The translations under genes and the position numbers were made by a program. From NCBI GenBank assembly GCA_038116745.1, contig JAYODW010000041.1, positions 1 to 38,201 on the forward strand: a DNA stretch of 38,201 bases, in the 5' to 3' direction. Positions within the stretch are counted from its first letter, which is position 1, and the number at the start of each line of letters is the position of its first letter. This DNA comes from JAYODW01 sp038116745. GTDB taxonomy: Bacteria; Pseudomonadota; Gammaproteobacteria; Ga0077536. Of the stretch, positions 31,801-38,201 are shown in pieces. Below the pieces are notes generated by a model. That model was not told the origin of the DNA. It did not search any database and was given only the letters and a program-made list of their open reading frames with translations.

Positions 31801-32340
31801 TTAACTGCGTAGCGGGAATTTGAACGCCTCAAGCAGCGCTCGCCCTTCGGCATCGTTTTTTGCCGTAGTCGTCAGGCAAATGTCTAACCCTCGGAGCTTG
31901 TCGATTTTGTCGTAATCGATTTCAGGAAAGATGATTTGTTCTTTCACTCCCATGTTGTAGTTCCCGCGCCCATCAAACGCGCGGGGATTCAGCCCGCGAA
32001 AGTCTCGGATTCGCGGGATTGCAACATTGATCAGGCGGTCGAGAAATTCGTACATGCGGCCCCGTCTAAGTGTCACTTTTAACCCGATTGGCCATCCGTC
32101 ACGGATTTTGAATCCAGCAATCGATTTGCGCGCCAGGGTCACTATCGGTTGTTGGCCTGCAATCAAACGCATATCGTTTGTCGCGTGTTCGATCACCTTC
32201 TTATCGCCCACTGCTTCGCCAAGGCCCATGTTCAAAGTGATCTTGCACAGCCTCGGGATCTCCATCGCGCTCTTGTACTGAAACCGCTCCATCATTTGGC
32301 GAGCAACAGTGTCACGGTAAAACTCTTCTAGCCTTGCCAT
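31801..32340 (-). CDS. rplE: 50S ribosomal protein L5 (179 aa)
   Basis: 5S rRNA-binding protein of the central protuberance that touches P-site tRNA. Visible blocks are IPRLCKITLNMGLGEAV, the RKSIAGFKIRDGWPIGLKVTLR loop and NYNMGVKEQIIFPEIDYDK. Length equals that of E. coli L5. It lies 16 bases after rplX. Confidence 0.98.
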   Translation of the reverse strand: MARLEEFYRDTVARQMMERFQYKSAMEIPRLCKITLNMGLGEAVGDKKVIEHATNDMRLIAGQQPIVTLARKSIAGFKIRDGWPIGLKVTLRRGRMYEFLDRLINVAIPRIRDFRGLNPRAFDGRGNYNMGVKEQIIFPEIDYDKIDKLRGLDICLTTTAKNDAEGRALLEAFKFPLRS

Positions 32341-32356
32341 TGATTCAATTTCCGAG

Positions 32357-32674
32357 TTAAGCGTCTACAACTTCGCCGTTCGATTTGAAGCAGCGCACTT
32401 TGCGCCCATCCTCGAGGAACTTAAAGCCGACCCTGTCTGGCCTTTGTGTGACCGGGTTATATAGAGCAACATTCGAGATATGGATGGACGCTTCTTTCTC
32501 TATAATTCCTCCGGGCGTGCCTAGCTGTGGGTTGGGCTTAGTGTGGCGCTTAACCATATTGATACCGTCTACAATTACCTTTTCTGCAGACAGCACTTTC
32601 TGAACCGTGCCTCGCTTGCCCCGATCTTTGCCGGTCCTGACGTAAACCTGATCGCCTTTGCGTATTCTGTTCAT
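32357..32674 (-). CDS. rplX: 50S ribosomal protein L24 (105 aa)
   Basis: Assembly-initiating protein of the large subunit near the tunnel exit. It has an N-terminal KOW motif (GDQVYVRTGKDRGKRGTVQKV), then VDGINMVKRHTKPNPQLG and PGGIIEKEASIHISNVAL. Normal length. It follows rplN by 20 bases. Confidence 0.98.
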   Translation of the reverse strand: MNRIRKGDQVYVRTGKDRGKRGTVQKVLSAEKVIVDGINMVKRHTKPNPQLGTPGGIIEKEASIHISNVALYNPVTQRPDRVGFKFLEDGRKVRCFKSNGEVVDA

Positions 32675-32694
32675 TGCTAGCTCCGCCGCACGCC

Positions 32695-33063
32695 TTACAA
32701 AACCTCTGGGGCCAGTGACACGATTCGCATGAATCTTTCTCCACGCAGTTCCCGGGTGACCGGACCGAAGATGCGTGTCCCTACAGGATTCAGCTGCTTG
32801 TCGAGAAGCACCGCAGCATTTCCGTCAAAGCGAATAAGAGAACCATCCGGTCTTCTGACGCCTTTGCGGGTACGAACAACAACAGCGTTGTAGACATCGC
32901 CTTTGCGGACCTTCCCTCTCGGAATAGCTTCTTTGATCGTCACTTTGATGACGTCGCCGATGCCAGCGTAGCGGCGCTTGGAGCCGCCCAGCACTTTAAT
33001 GCACATCAAACGCCTGGCGCCGCTGTTATCAGCCGCGTCCAACATGCTTTGCATTTGAATCAT
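32695..33063 (-). CDS. rplN: 50S ribosomal protein L14 (122 aa)
   Basis: Large-subunit protein at the 30S interface and the first gene of the spc set. It opens MIQMQSMLDAADNSGARRLMCIKVLGGS and ends with FGPVTRELRGERFMRIVSLAPEVL. Length equals the norm. The gap from rpsQ is only 33 bases, so an independent spc promoter would have to lie within rpsQ. Confidence 0.98.
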   Translation of the reverse strand: MIQMQSMLDAADNSGARRLMCIKVLGGSKRRYAGIGDVIKVTIKEAIPRGKVRKGDVYNAVVVRTRKGVRRPDGSLIRFDGNAAVLLDKQLNPVGTRIFGPVTRELRGERFMRIVSLAPEVL

Positions 33064-33096
33064 GAGTAGCTCCGATTCAGGTCATTCGGTCACGAA

Positions 33097-33363
33097 TTAG
33101 ATCTGGGTTGCGCGTTCAAGAACGCGCTGGAGTCGCCAGCTTTTTCTTTTCGACAAGGGCCTGCATTCTTCGATAGCAACCGTGTCGCCCTGACTGCACT
33201 CGTTGCGTTCGTCGTGGGCCAGTAGTTTTGTCGATTTGCGCACATATTTTCTGTAAAGCGGATGCTCCACTTGACGATCAATGCGAACCGCAATCGTCTT
33301 ATCCATCGCTATGCTTACAACCTGACCCACAAGTGTCCGCGGCTTTTTTGTGTCTTCGCTCAT
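33097..33363 (-). CDS. rpsQ: 30S ribosomal protein S17 (88 aa)
   Basis: Primary-binding small-subunit protein with an OB fold. Recognised by TLVGQVVSIAMDKTIAVRIDRQVEHPLYRKYVRKS, then DTVAIEECRPLSKRKSWRL. Its ATG shares one base with the rpmC stop (TGATG), a coupled arrangement. Last gene of the S10 set. Confidence 0.97.
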   Translation of the reverse strand: MSEDTKKPRTLVGQVVSIAMDKTIAVRIDRQVEHPLYRKYVRKSTKLLAHDERNECSQGDTVAIEECRPLSKRKSWRLQRVLERATQI

Positions 33364-33560
33364 CAGACTTTTCCTTCCGCCCGCTCGGTTACGATGGTCT
33401 TGATCCTGGCGATGTCTTTTCGCGCTTCCCGGATCTCGCTGGACCGTGGCGCTTGCTCTGACGCAGCAGCCATTCGAAGTTTCATCTGCTTGCGCCGAAG
33501 TTCAAGCAAAAGCTCTCGCAACTCCGGGTCCGTCTTTTTCCGTATTTCACCAGCTTTCAT
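33363..33560 (-). CDS. rpmC: 50S ribosomal protein L29 (65 aa)
   Basis: Small helical protein at the tunnel exit where trigger factor and SRP dock. It opens MKAGEIRKKTDPELRELLLELRRKQMKLRMA and has the family's IRRARKDIARIKT-like end. It starts directly after the rplP stop with no gap and overlaps rpsQ by one base. Confidence 0.97.
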   Translation of the reverse strand: MKAGEIRKKTDPELRELLLELRRKQMKLRMAAASEQAPRSSEIREARKDIARIKTIVTERAEGKV

Positions 33561-33974
33561 TCAAAGCACCGTTCGTATCGCAAAAGTGGTGCGCACGGGG
33601 AGCTTTGCACTTGCAAGCCGCAATGCTTCGCGTGCAATTTCTTCCGTGACCCCTTCCATTTCATACAGGACTGTTCCAGGCTTGATTTCTGCAACCCAGT
33701 ACTCGACGTTTCCCTTGCCTTTTCCCTGCCGCACTTCAAGCGGTTTCTTGGAGATAGGCTTATCTGGGAATACTCGGATCCACACCTTCGCTCCACGTTT
33801 GACATGTCGTGTGATAGCCCGTCTGGCCGCTTCTATCTGCCGGGCTGTTACGCGACCGCCGGTCGTTGCCTTGAGGCCGAACTCGCCGAAGGACACTCGG
33901 CTGCCGCGCAGAGCTAGCCCGCGGTTCCTGCCTTTCTGTTGTTTCCGGAATTTCGTATTTTTTGGTTGGAGCAT
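33561..33974 (-). CDS. rplP: 50S ribosomal protein L16 (137 aa)
   Basis: Large-subunit protein next to the peptidyl-transferase centre. It opens MLQPKNTKFRKQQKGRNRG and has the block VRQGKGKGNVEYWVAEIKPG. The Arg that is hydroxylated by YcfD in E. coli lies in the conserved VRQGKGKG region. Normal length. It lies 29 bases after rpsC. Confidence 0.98.
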   Translation of the reverse strand: MLQPKNTKFRKQQKGRNRGLALRGSRVSFGEFGLKATTGGRVTARQIEAARRAITRHVKRGAKVWIRVFPDKPISKKPLEVRQGKGKGNVEYWVAEIKPGTVLYEMEGVTEEIAREALRLASAKLPVRTTFAIRTVL

Positions 33975-34003
33975 TTGTGCTGTCCTGAGCTAATGTCTGG
34001 GAC

Positions 34004-34678
34004 CTAGCCTATGGTTGCTTCCGCATCTTCCCCTGAGGATTCATCCGCCCTGGATACAACCTCCCCTTTGAAAATCCAGACCTTGACCCCGATTACACCG
34101 TAGGTCGTGTTGGCTTCCGCGAATCCATAGTCGATATCCGCGCGCAAGGTATGCAGCGGCACACGCCCTTCTCGGTACCATTCAGAGCGCGCAATTTCTG
34201 CGCCGTTTAACCGTCCGGCGACATTGATCTTGATGCCTTCCGCACCCAGCCTCATCGAATTCGCCACCGCACGCTTCATAGCGCGACGGAACATGATTCT
34301 TCGCTCCAGCTGCTGTGCGACGGATTCAGCTACGAGGTACGCATCTAGCTCGGGTTTCCTAATTTCCTCAACACTGATATGCGCCGGGACACCCATGAAC
34401 TGAGAGACCTCTTTTCTCAACGCCTCGATATCCTCACCCTTCTTGCCGATCACGATCCCTGGGCGTGCGGTATGAACAACTATTCGAGCGTTATTTGCCG
34501 GCCGCTCTATCTGGATTCTGCTCACAGAGGCATGCGCTAATTTCTTTTTGAGCATTTCACGGACAGCAAGATCAAGATTCAGATAGTCGGCGTATTGTTT
34601 ACTGTCGACATACCAAGTCGAAGTCCAGTCTTTGACGATCCCAAGGCGAATACCGTACGGATGAACCTTCTGTCCCAT
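34004..34678 (-). CDS. rpsC: 30S ribosomal protein S3 (224 aa)
   Basis: Small-subunit protein at the mRNA entry with helicase-like action. It opens MGQKVHPYGIRLGIVKDWTSTWY, then the KH domain with TARPGIVIGKKGEDIEALRKEV. The C-terminal domain contains GRLNGAEIARSEWYREGRVPLHTLRADIDYG. It lies 3 bases after rplV. Confidence 0.98.
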   Translation of the reverse strand: MGQKVHPYGIRLGIVKDWTSTWYVDSKQYADYLNLDLAVREMLKKKLAHASVSRIQIERPANNARIVVHTARPGIVIGKKGEDIEALRKEVSQFMGVPAHISVEEIRKPELDAYLVAESVAQQLERRIMFRRAMKRAVANSMRLGAEGIKINVAGRLNGAEIARSEWYREGRVPLHTLRADIDYGFAEANTTYGVIGVKVWIFKGEVVSRADESSGEDAEATIG

Positions 34679-34681
34679 GAG

Positions 34682-35020
34682 TTACTGTCCTGTTTCTGCT
34701 ACTGCAACCGTGAGATGGCTGGTTCGCTTCAAAATTTTTGCTGCCCGCCCGCGGGCTCTGGCACGCCAACGTTTCATTGTGGGACCTTCATCCACCGTTA
34801 TCTTTGCGACCTTGAGCTCGTCCACGTCAGCACCATCGTTGTGCTCCGCGTTCGCAATGGCGGATTCAAGAGTCTTTTTAACCAGATGTGCTGCTTTCTT
34901 CTCGCTGAAATTCAGGAGGTTCAATGCGTCCTCTACCGGCAGTCCTCGGATCTGGTCTGCAACCAGTCGCATTTTTTGAGCTGCGATCCGCGCGTTTTTT
35001 AGTTTTGCTTCCGTCGCCAT
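34682..35020 (-). CDS. rplV: 50S ribosomal protein L22 (112 aa)
   Basis: Large-subunit protein lining the exit tunnel. Visible blocks are ARIAAQKMRLVADQIRGLPVEDALNLL and the extended loop VDEGPTMKRWRARARGRAAKILKRTSHLTV, with the tunnel hairpin. Length is normal. It lies 20 bases after rpsS. Confidence 0.98.
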   Translation of the reverse strand: MATEAKLKNARIAAQKMRLVADQIRGLPVEDALNLLNFSEKKAAHLVKKTLESAIANAEHNDGADVDELKVAKITVDEGPTMKRWRARARGRAAKILKRTSHLTVAVAETGQ

Positions 35021-35040
35021 GATGAATATCCCGCAAGGTG

Positions 35041-35313
35041 TTACCGGCTCTTCTTATCGGCTATGTGGCCGCGAAACGTTCGCGTGGGCGCGAACTCACC
35101 GAGCTTATGGCCCACCATGTTTTCATTGATGTAAACAGGCATATGCAGGCGACCGTTGTGCACGGCAATAGTCAGGCCGACCATATCCGGCAGAATCATC
35201 GAACGCCTGGACCAGGTTTTGATCGGGCGTTTGTCATTTTTTGCCCGGGCGTCGTCCACCTTTTTCGCCAAATGATGGTCAACAAAGGGTCCTTTCTTGA
35301 TTGAGCGCGGCAT
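35041..35313 (-). CDS. rpsS: 30S ribosomal protein S19 (90 aa)
   Basis: Head protein of the small subunit near the tRNA sites. It opens MPRSIKKGPFVDHHLAKKV and has TWSRRSMILPDMVGLTIAVHNGRLHMPVYI and FAPTRTFRGH. Normal length. It lies 19 bases after rplB. Confidence 0.98.
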   Translation of the reverse strand: MPRSIKKGPFVDHHLAKKVDDARAKNDKRPIKTWSRRSMILPDMVGLTIAVHNGRLHMPVYINENMVGHKLGEFAPTRTFRGHIADKKSR

Positions 35314-35332
35314 AGCTGTCTAACCTCTGAAC

Positions 35333-36160
35333 CTAGCGTTTATTGCGCCGGCGGACGATCAGATTGTCCGTCCGCTTGTTTCGCCTTGTCTTATAACCCT
35401 TGGTTGGTTGCCCCCAAGGACTAACCGGATGACGTCCGCCGGATGTCCGCCCCTCTCCGCCGCCATGTGGATGGTCAACCGGGTTCATAGCAACACCTCG
35501 GACGGTGGGCCGCACTCCTCGCCACCGCTTCGCCCCGGCCTTGCCCAGCGATCTGAGTGAATGTTCTCCGTTTCCTACTTCGCCTAGGGTAGCCCGGCAT
35601 TCGATCGGTACTTTCCGCATCTCGCCGGAACGTAAGCGCAGAGTCGCATGCGCACCTTCTCGAGCTACAAACTGGACGGCTGCACCAGCACTGCGTGCCA
35701 GCTGCGCTCCTTTACCCGGCTTGAATTCCACACAATGAACCAACGAACCAACCGGAATATTGCGCAACGGAAGCGCGTTTCCGGACTGTATCGGGGCGTC
35801 CACTCCAGATCGGAGGACTGCGCCGGCCGAAACTCCTTTGGGGGCCAGAATGTAACGACGTTCTCCGTCCGCATACAGGAGCAATGCAATATGAGACGTA
35901 CGGTTTGGGTCGTATTCCAAGCGCTCCACTTTTGCGTCGATGCCGTCCTTATTCCGTTTGAAATCAATGACACGGTAGCGCTGCTTATGGCCACCGCCCC
36001 GATGGCGCACCGTAATCCGCCCCTGGTTATTACGGCCAGACGAACGAGTCTTCTTCTCCAAAAGGGGCTCGTAGGGCCCGCCTTTGTGCAGATCAGGCGA
36101 CGAGACTCGAACCGCCGTTCTACGCCCTGGAGAGGTGGGTTTTGCTTTTATGAGTGCCAT
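35333..36160 (-). CDS. rplB: 50S ribosomal protein L2 (275 aa)
   Basis: Large-subunit protein required for subunit joining and peptide bond formation. Recognised by GRNNQGRITVRHRGGGHKQRYRVIDF and by MNPVDHPHGGGEGRTSGGRHPVSPWG, which contains the conserved His at the active-centre side. Normal length. It lies 12 bases after rplW. Confidence 0.98.
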   Translation of the reverse strand: MALIKAKPTSPGRRTAVRVSSPDLHKGGPYEPLLEKKTRSSGRNNQGRITVRHRGGGHKQRYRVIDFKRNKDGIDAKVERLEYDPNRTSHIALLLYADGERRYILAPKGVSAGAVLRSGVDAPIQSGNALPLRNIPVGSLVHCVEFKPGKGAQLARSAGAAVQFVAREGAHATLRLRSGEMRKVPIECRATLGEVGNGEHSLRSLGKAGAKRWRGVRPTVRGVAMNPVDHPHGGGEGRTSGGRHPVSPWGQPTKGYKTRRNKRTDNLIVRRRNKR

Positions 36161-36172
36161 TTTTTACGCGCC

Positions 36173-36469
36173 TTACTCTCCAGCCAGGAAATCGATCTCA
36201 AACCCGTCTTTCAACTTTACGTAAGCCTTTTTCCAGGCGTTTCGGGAACCCTGGTTGTTGCGGAAACGAACCGCCTTAGCCTTCACGTTGGACGTGGTGA
36301 CGGCTTCAACTTCGACTTTGAAGAACTGCTCTACGGCCGCTTTGATTTCTGGCTTTGTCGCATCGGGCAGCACTCGGAAAACATATTGTCGAGCGTTTTC
36401 TTGAACACGTACTGTTTTCTCCGACACCCTCGGAGAGCGAATCACCTGCAGCAAGCGCTCCTGGCTCAT
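36173..36469 (-). CDS. rplW: 50S ribosomal protein L23 (98 aa)
   Basis: Tunnel-exit protein where trigger factor and SRP bind. It has SPRVSEKTVRVQENARQYVFRV and the extended loop after VEAVTTSNVKAKAVRF. Its ATG overlaps the rplD stop as ATGA (36466-36469), indicating coupling. Confidence 0.97.
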   Translation of the reverse strand: MSQERLLQVIRSPRVSEKTVRVQENARQYVFRVLPDATKPEIKAAVEQFFKVEVEAVTTSNVKAKAVRFRNNQGSRNAWKKAYVKLKDGFEIDFLAGE

Positions 36470-37083
36470 GACAACATCTCCTCCAACTCGACGACTGCTG
36501 CACGTGTCATGACTACATTTTCAAAAGAGACTAGGAGTACCGGGTCGAGCGCTGCAGCTTCGACCAGGGCAACACCCGGAAGGTTACGCGCGGCCCTGAA
36601 AAGCTCTTCAGTCATCTTATGGGTCACGATGAGGGCCTGCGCCATACCTAATCTCTTGAGTACTGCAGCTGCAACCTTCGTTTTCGGGCTGGATAGGTCC
36701 ATGTTCTCCACAATCTGCAGCCTACCCAGGCGTACGAGTTCAGAAACAATAGAGCACAGCGCACCTCGGTACATTTTGCGATTGACTTTCTGGGAATAAT
36801 CCCGCGGTACCGCAGCGAAAGCGCGTCCGCCGCCACGCCAGAGCGGCCCCCTCGTTGTGCCCGCCCTCGCACGCCCTGAACCCTTTTGCTTCCAGGGTTT
36901 TTTGCCTCCACCGCGCACCTGCGCCCGGGTCTTTTGCCCTTTTGTTCCGGCACGCCCAGCGGCCAAGTACGCTGTGACAACCTGGTGCACCAGCGACTCA
37001 TTGTAATTTCGCGCGAATATGCTGTCCGCAACGCCTACGCTGTCCGCGCTTTCACCATCAATGGTCTTTACTTGCAGCTCCAC
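36466..37083 (-). CDS. rplD: 50S ribosomal protein L4 (205 aa)
   Basis: Tunnel protein and, in E. coli, the feedback repressor of the S10 operon. The tunnel loop is visible as GQKTRAQVRGGGKKPWKQKGSGRARAGTTRGPLWRGGG. The start is GTG at 37083, 5 bases after rplC; no earlier ATG exists in frame. The protein ends in VVELEEML. Normal length. Confidence 0.97.
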   Translation of the reverse strand: MELQVKTIDGESADSVGVADSIFARNYNESLVHQVVTAYLAAGRAGTKGQKTRAQVRGGGKKPWKQKGSGRARAGTTRGPLWRGGGRAFAAVPRDYSQKVNRKMYRGALCSIVSELVRLGRLQIVENMDLSSPKTKVAAAVLKRLGMAQALIVTHKMTEELFRAARNLPGVALVEAAALDPVLLVSFENVVMTRAAVVELEEMLS

Positions 37084-37088
37084 AGCGA

Positions 37089-37733
37089 CTACCCCTCTCG
37101 TCGCGATTTGACTGACTGGCGAATAATGACATCTCCGCCGCGAGACCCTGGGACAGCACCCTTGACCACGAGCAGATTGCGGTCTACGTCGACGCGCACC
37201 ACCTCCAGCCCCTGGACAGTCCGCTGGCGGTTACCCATGTGCCCCGCCATCTTCTTCCCTTTGAATACACGTCCTGGCGTTTGGCACTGGCCAATAGAGC
37301 CCGGCACGCGATGGGATATGGAGTTCCCGTGGGTTGCGTCTTGGGAACGGAAGTTGTGGCGTTTGATGGTTCCCGCAAAGCCTTTTCCTATGGTCCGACC
37401 GCTGATATCGACTTTTTGGCCCACCTCGAAGAGTTGCACCGTCAGTTCGTCACCAACCGATTGTTCGCCGCTTCCTTCGAGACGAAACTCCCATAACCCC
37501 CGCCCAGCCGGGACCTGGGCTTTCGCATATTCACCGGCAAGAGGCCGATTCACCCGATTCTGATGCTTGGTACCGCAGGTTATCTGCACGGCGTCATAAC
37601 CATCGCTATCCGCCGTTTTCAACCGCATTACCTTATTAGGAAGAACCTCCAGCACAGTTACCGGTACGGAGGCTCCGTCCTCGGTGAATACGCGAGTCAT
37701 GCCCCGTTTCACCCCTACTAATCCCAGGCTCAT
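37089..37733 (-). CDS. rplC: 50S ribosomal protein L3 (214 aa)
   Basis: Large-subunit protein reaching towards the peptidyl-transferase centre. It opens MSLGLVGVKRGMTRVFTEDG and has QTPGRVFKGKKMAGHMGN. In E. coli the residue at the position of His165 is Gln150, which is methylated by PrmB; here it is His, as in many other bacteria. Length is normal. It lies 22 bases after rpsJ. Confidence 0.98.
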   Translation of the reverse strand: MSLGLVGVKRGMTRVFTEDGASVPVTVLEVLPNKVMRLKTADSDGYDAVQITCGTKHQNRVNRPLAGEYAKAQVPAGRGLWEFRLEGSGEQSVGDELTVQLFEVGQKVDISGRTIGKGFAGTIKRHNFRSQDATHGNSISHRVPGSIGQCQTPGRVFKGKKMAGHMGNRQRTVQGLEVVRVDVDRNLLVVKGAVPGSRGGDVIIRQSVKSRREG

Positions 37734-37755
37734 TTCAATCGTCTCCGTATGCCGG

Positions 37756-38067
37756 CTAATTAAGCTTTATCTGGACGTCCACACCGGCGGCCAGATCGAG
37801 CTTCATTAGAGCGTCCACTGTCTTCTCTGTCGGATTAACGATGTCTAATAGCCTTTTGTGCGTGCGGATCTCATACTGGTCCCGTGCATCTTTGTTGACA
37901 TGCGGCGAAATGAGCACTGTGAACCGTTCCTTTTTGGTCGGCAGCGGGATCGGCCCCTTGATCTGAGCACCGGTCCGCTTAGCCGTGTCGACAATCTCTT
38001 TTGTAGATTGGTCGATCAGGCGGTGATCGAACGCCTTGAGTCTGATCCGGATGACTTGCTGATTCAT
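37756..38067 (-). CDS. rpsJ: 30S ribosomal protein S10 (103 aa)
   Basis: Small-subunit protein and NusE antitermination factor. It opens MNQQVIRIRLKAFDHRLIDQST and has GPIPLPTKKERFTVLISPHVNKDARDQYEIRTHKRL, the S10 signature. Length equals E. coli S10. First gene of the S10 set, 83 bases after tuf, with TAGGA ahead of the ATG. Confidence 0.98.
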   Translation of the reverse strand: MNQQVIRIRLKAFDHRLIDQSTKEIVDTAKRTGAQIKGPIPLPTKKERFTVLISPHVNKDARDQYEIRTHKRLLDIVNPTEKTVDALMKLDLAAGVDVQIKLN

Positions 38068-38089
38068 CGTATTCCTACACGCTGTGATG

Positions 38090-38105
38090 GCACTGACAGC
38101 AGTGC
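38090..38105 (-). promoter_or_regulatory. Hairpin in the tuf-rpsJ spacer
   Basis: GCACTG and CAGTGC form a perfect six-pair stem around a four-base loop, 23 bases before the rpsJ ATG on the transcribed strand. There is no T-run after it. It could be part of an S10-leader-type control or an RNA-processing site between tuf and rpsJ; this is inference. The 83-base spacer is shorter than the E. coli S10 leader, and I see no promoter in it. Confidence 0.35.
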
Positions 38106-38150
38106 TTTGAGTAGTTTCTAGCCGTTTTTTGTCGCCGTCGGTTTCCCGCT

Positions 38151-38201
38151 TTATTCAATAATTTTGGCGACGACACCTGCCCCGACGGTACGTCCACCCT
38201 C
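38151..38201 (-). CDS. tuf: Elongation factor Tu, C-terminal end only (partial)
   Basis: The last 16 codons before a TAA stop read EGGRTVGAGVVAKIIE, the universally conserved EF-Tu C-terminus. The rest of the gene lies beyond the window edge. Its position just upstream of rpsJ shows that the str and S10 operons are contiguous here, as in many bacteria. Confidence 0.95.
   Translation of the reverse strand, partial: EGGRTVGAGVVAKIIE

Noticed and set aside
35648..36799. 383-codon plus-strand frame opposite rplB, rplW and rplD
   Set aside because: It is a shadow of three universally conserved ribosomal genes.
1..38201. CRISPR arrays, rRNA genes or insertion sequences
   Set aside because: No regularly spaced repeats, rRNA-like stretches or transposase genes with inverted ends were seen anywhere in the window.

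Overview
The window is a stretch of gammaproteobacterial chromosome. The evidence is the gene content and order: guaBA beside xseA, the mreBCD-mrdA-rodA-rlpA-dacA-ybeD-lipBA wall and lipoate cluster, gatCAB divergent from mreB, and a complete S10-spc-alpha ribosomal super-operon. The core genes are GC-rich and tightly packed, and most protein sequences read like those of pseudomonads or Chromatiales-type lineages. I cannot assign an order or genus. The presence of gatCAB suggests that Gln-tRNA, Asn-tRNA or both are made by transamidation.

Layout, left to right. Positions 1-1949 are the integrase-proximal end of an integrated genomic island: an AlpA-type regulator (+) and a P4-type tyrosine integrase (-). 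A control region between the integrase and guaA carries repeated ATACCAT/ATGGTAT boxes. The island abuts the 3' end of guaA, a known kind of integration target; its other end lies outside the window. Positions 1950-5030 hold guaB-guaA (-) with a clear sigma70-type promoter before guaB, and xseA (+) is divergent from them. Positions 6495-9777 hold, on the minus strand, sixA-ybeD-lipB-lipA-elyC-like. Positions 9967-11698 hold a plus-strand two-gene ABC exporter (YadG/YadH type) that splits the minus-strand cluster. Positions 11666-21251 hold the minus-strand wall and shape cluster, transcribed mreB-mreC-mreD-mrdA-rodA-mltB-rlpA-dacA-dat. It covers cytoskeleton, elongasome synthase, lytic transglycosylases, carboxypeptidase and a D-amino-acid transaminase. 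Positions 21506-24472 hold gatC-gatA-gatB (+), with a run of exactly 100 N inside gatA. Positions 24615-38201 hold, on the minus strand, tuf (3' end only), then the complete S10 (rpsJ to rpsQ), spc (rplN to rpmJ) and alpha (rpsM to rplQ) gene sets, converging on gatB.

How the genes work together: mreBCD, mrdA and rodA form the elongasome, and mltB, rlpA and dacA remodel its product. dat may feed D-glutamate or D-alanine into the same wall. lipB and lipA assemble lipoate. The ribosomal block supplies the translation machinery, RNA polymerase alpha and the SecY translocon.

I did not find a wholly new multi-gene system. The points most worth a second look are the repeat-rich integrase control region at the guaA junction, an apparently non-canonical CTG or ATC start of mreC, and a possible 15-codon coupling ORF over the mreD start. 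Also notable are the many non-ATG starts in the wall and lipoate clusters and the mis-sized assembly gap in gatA.
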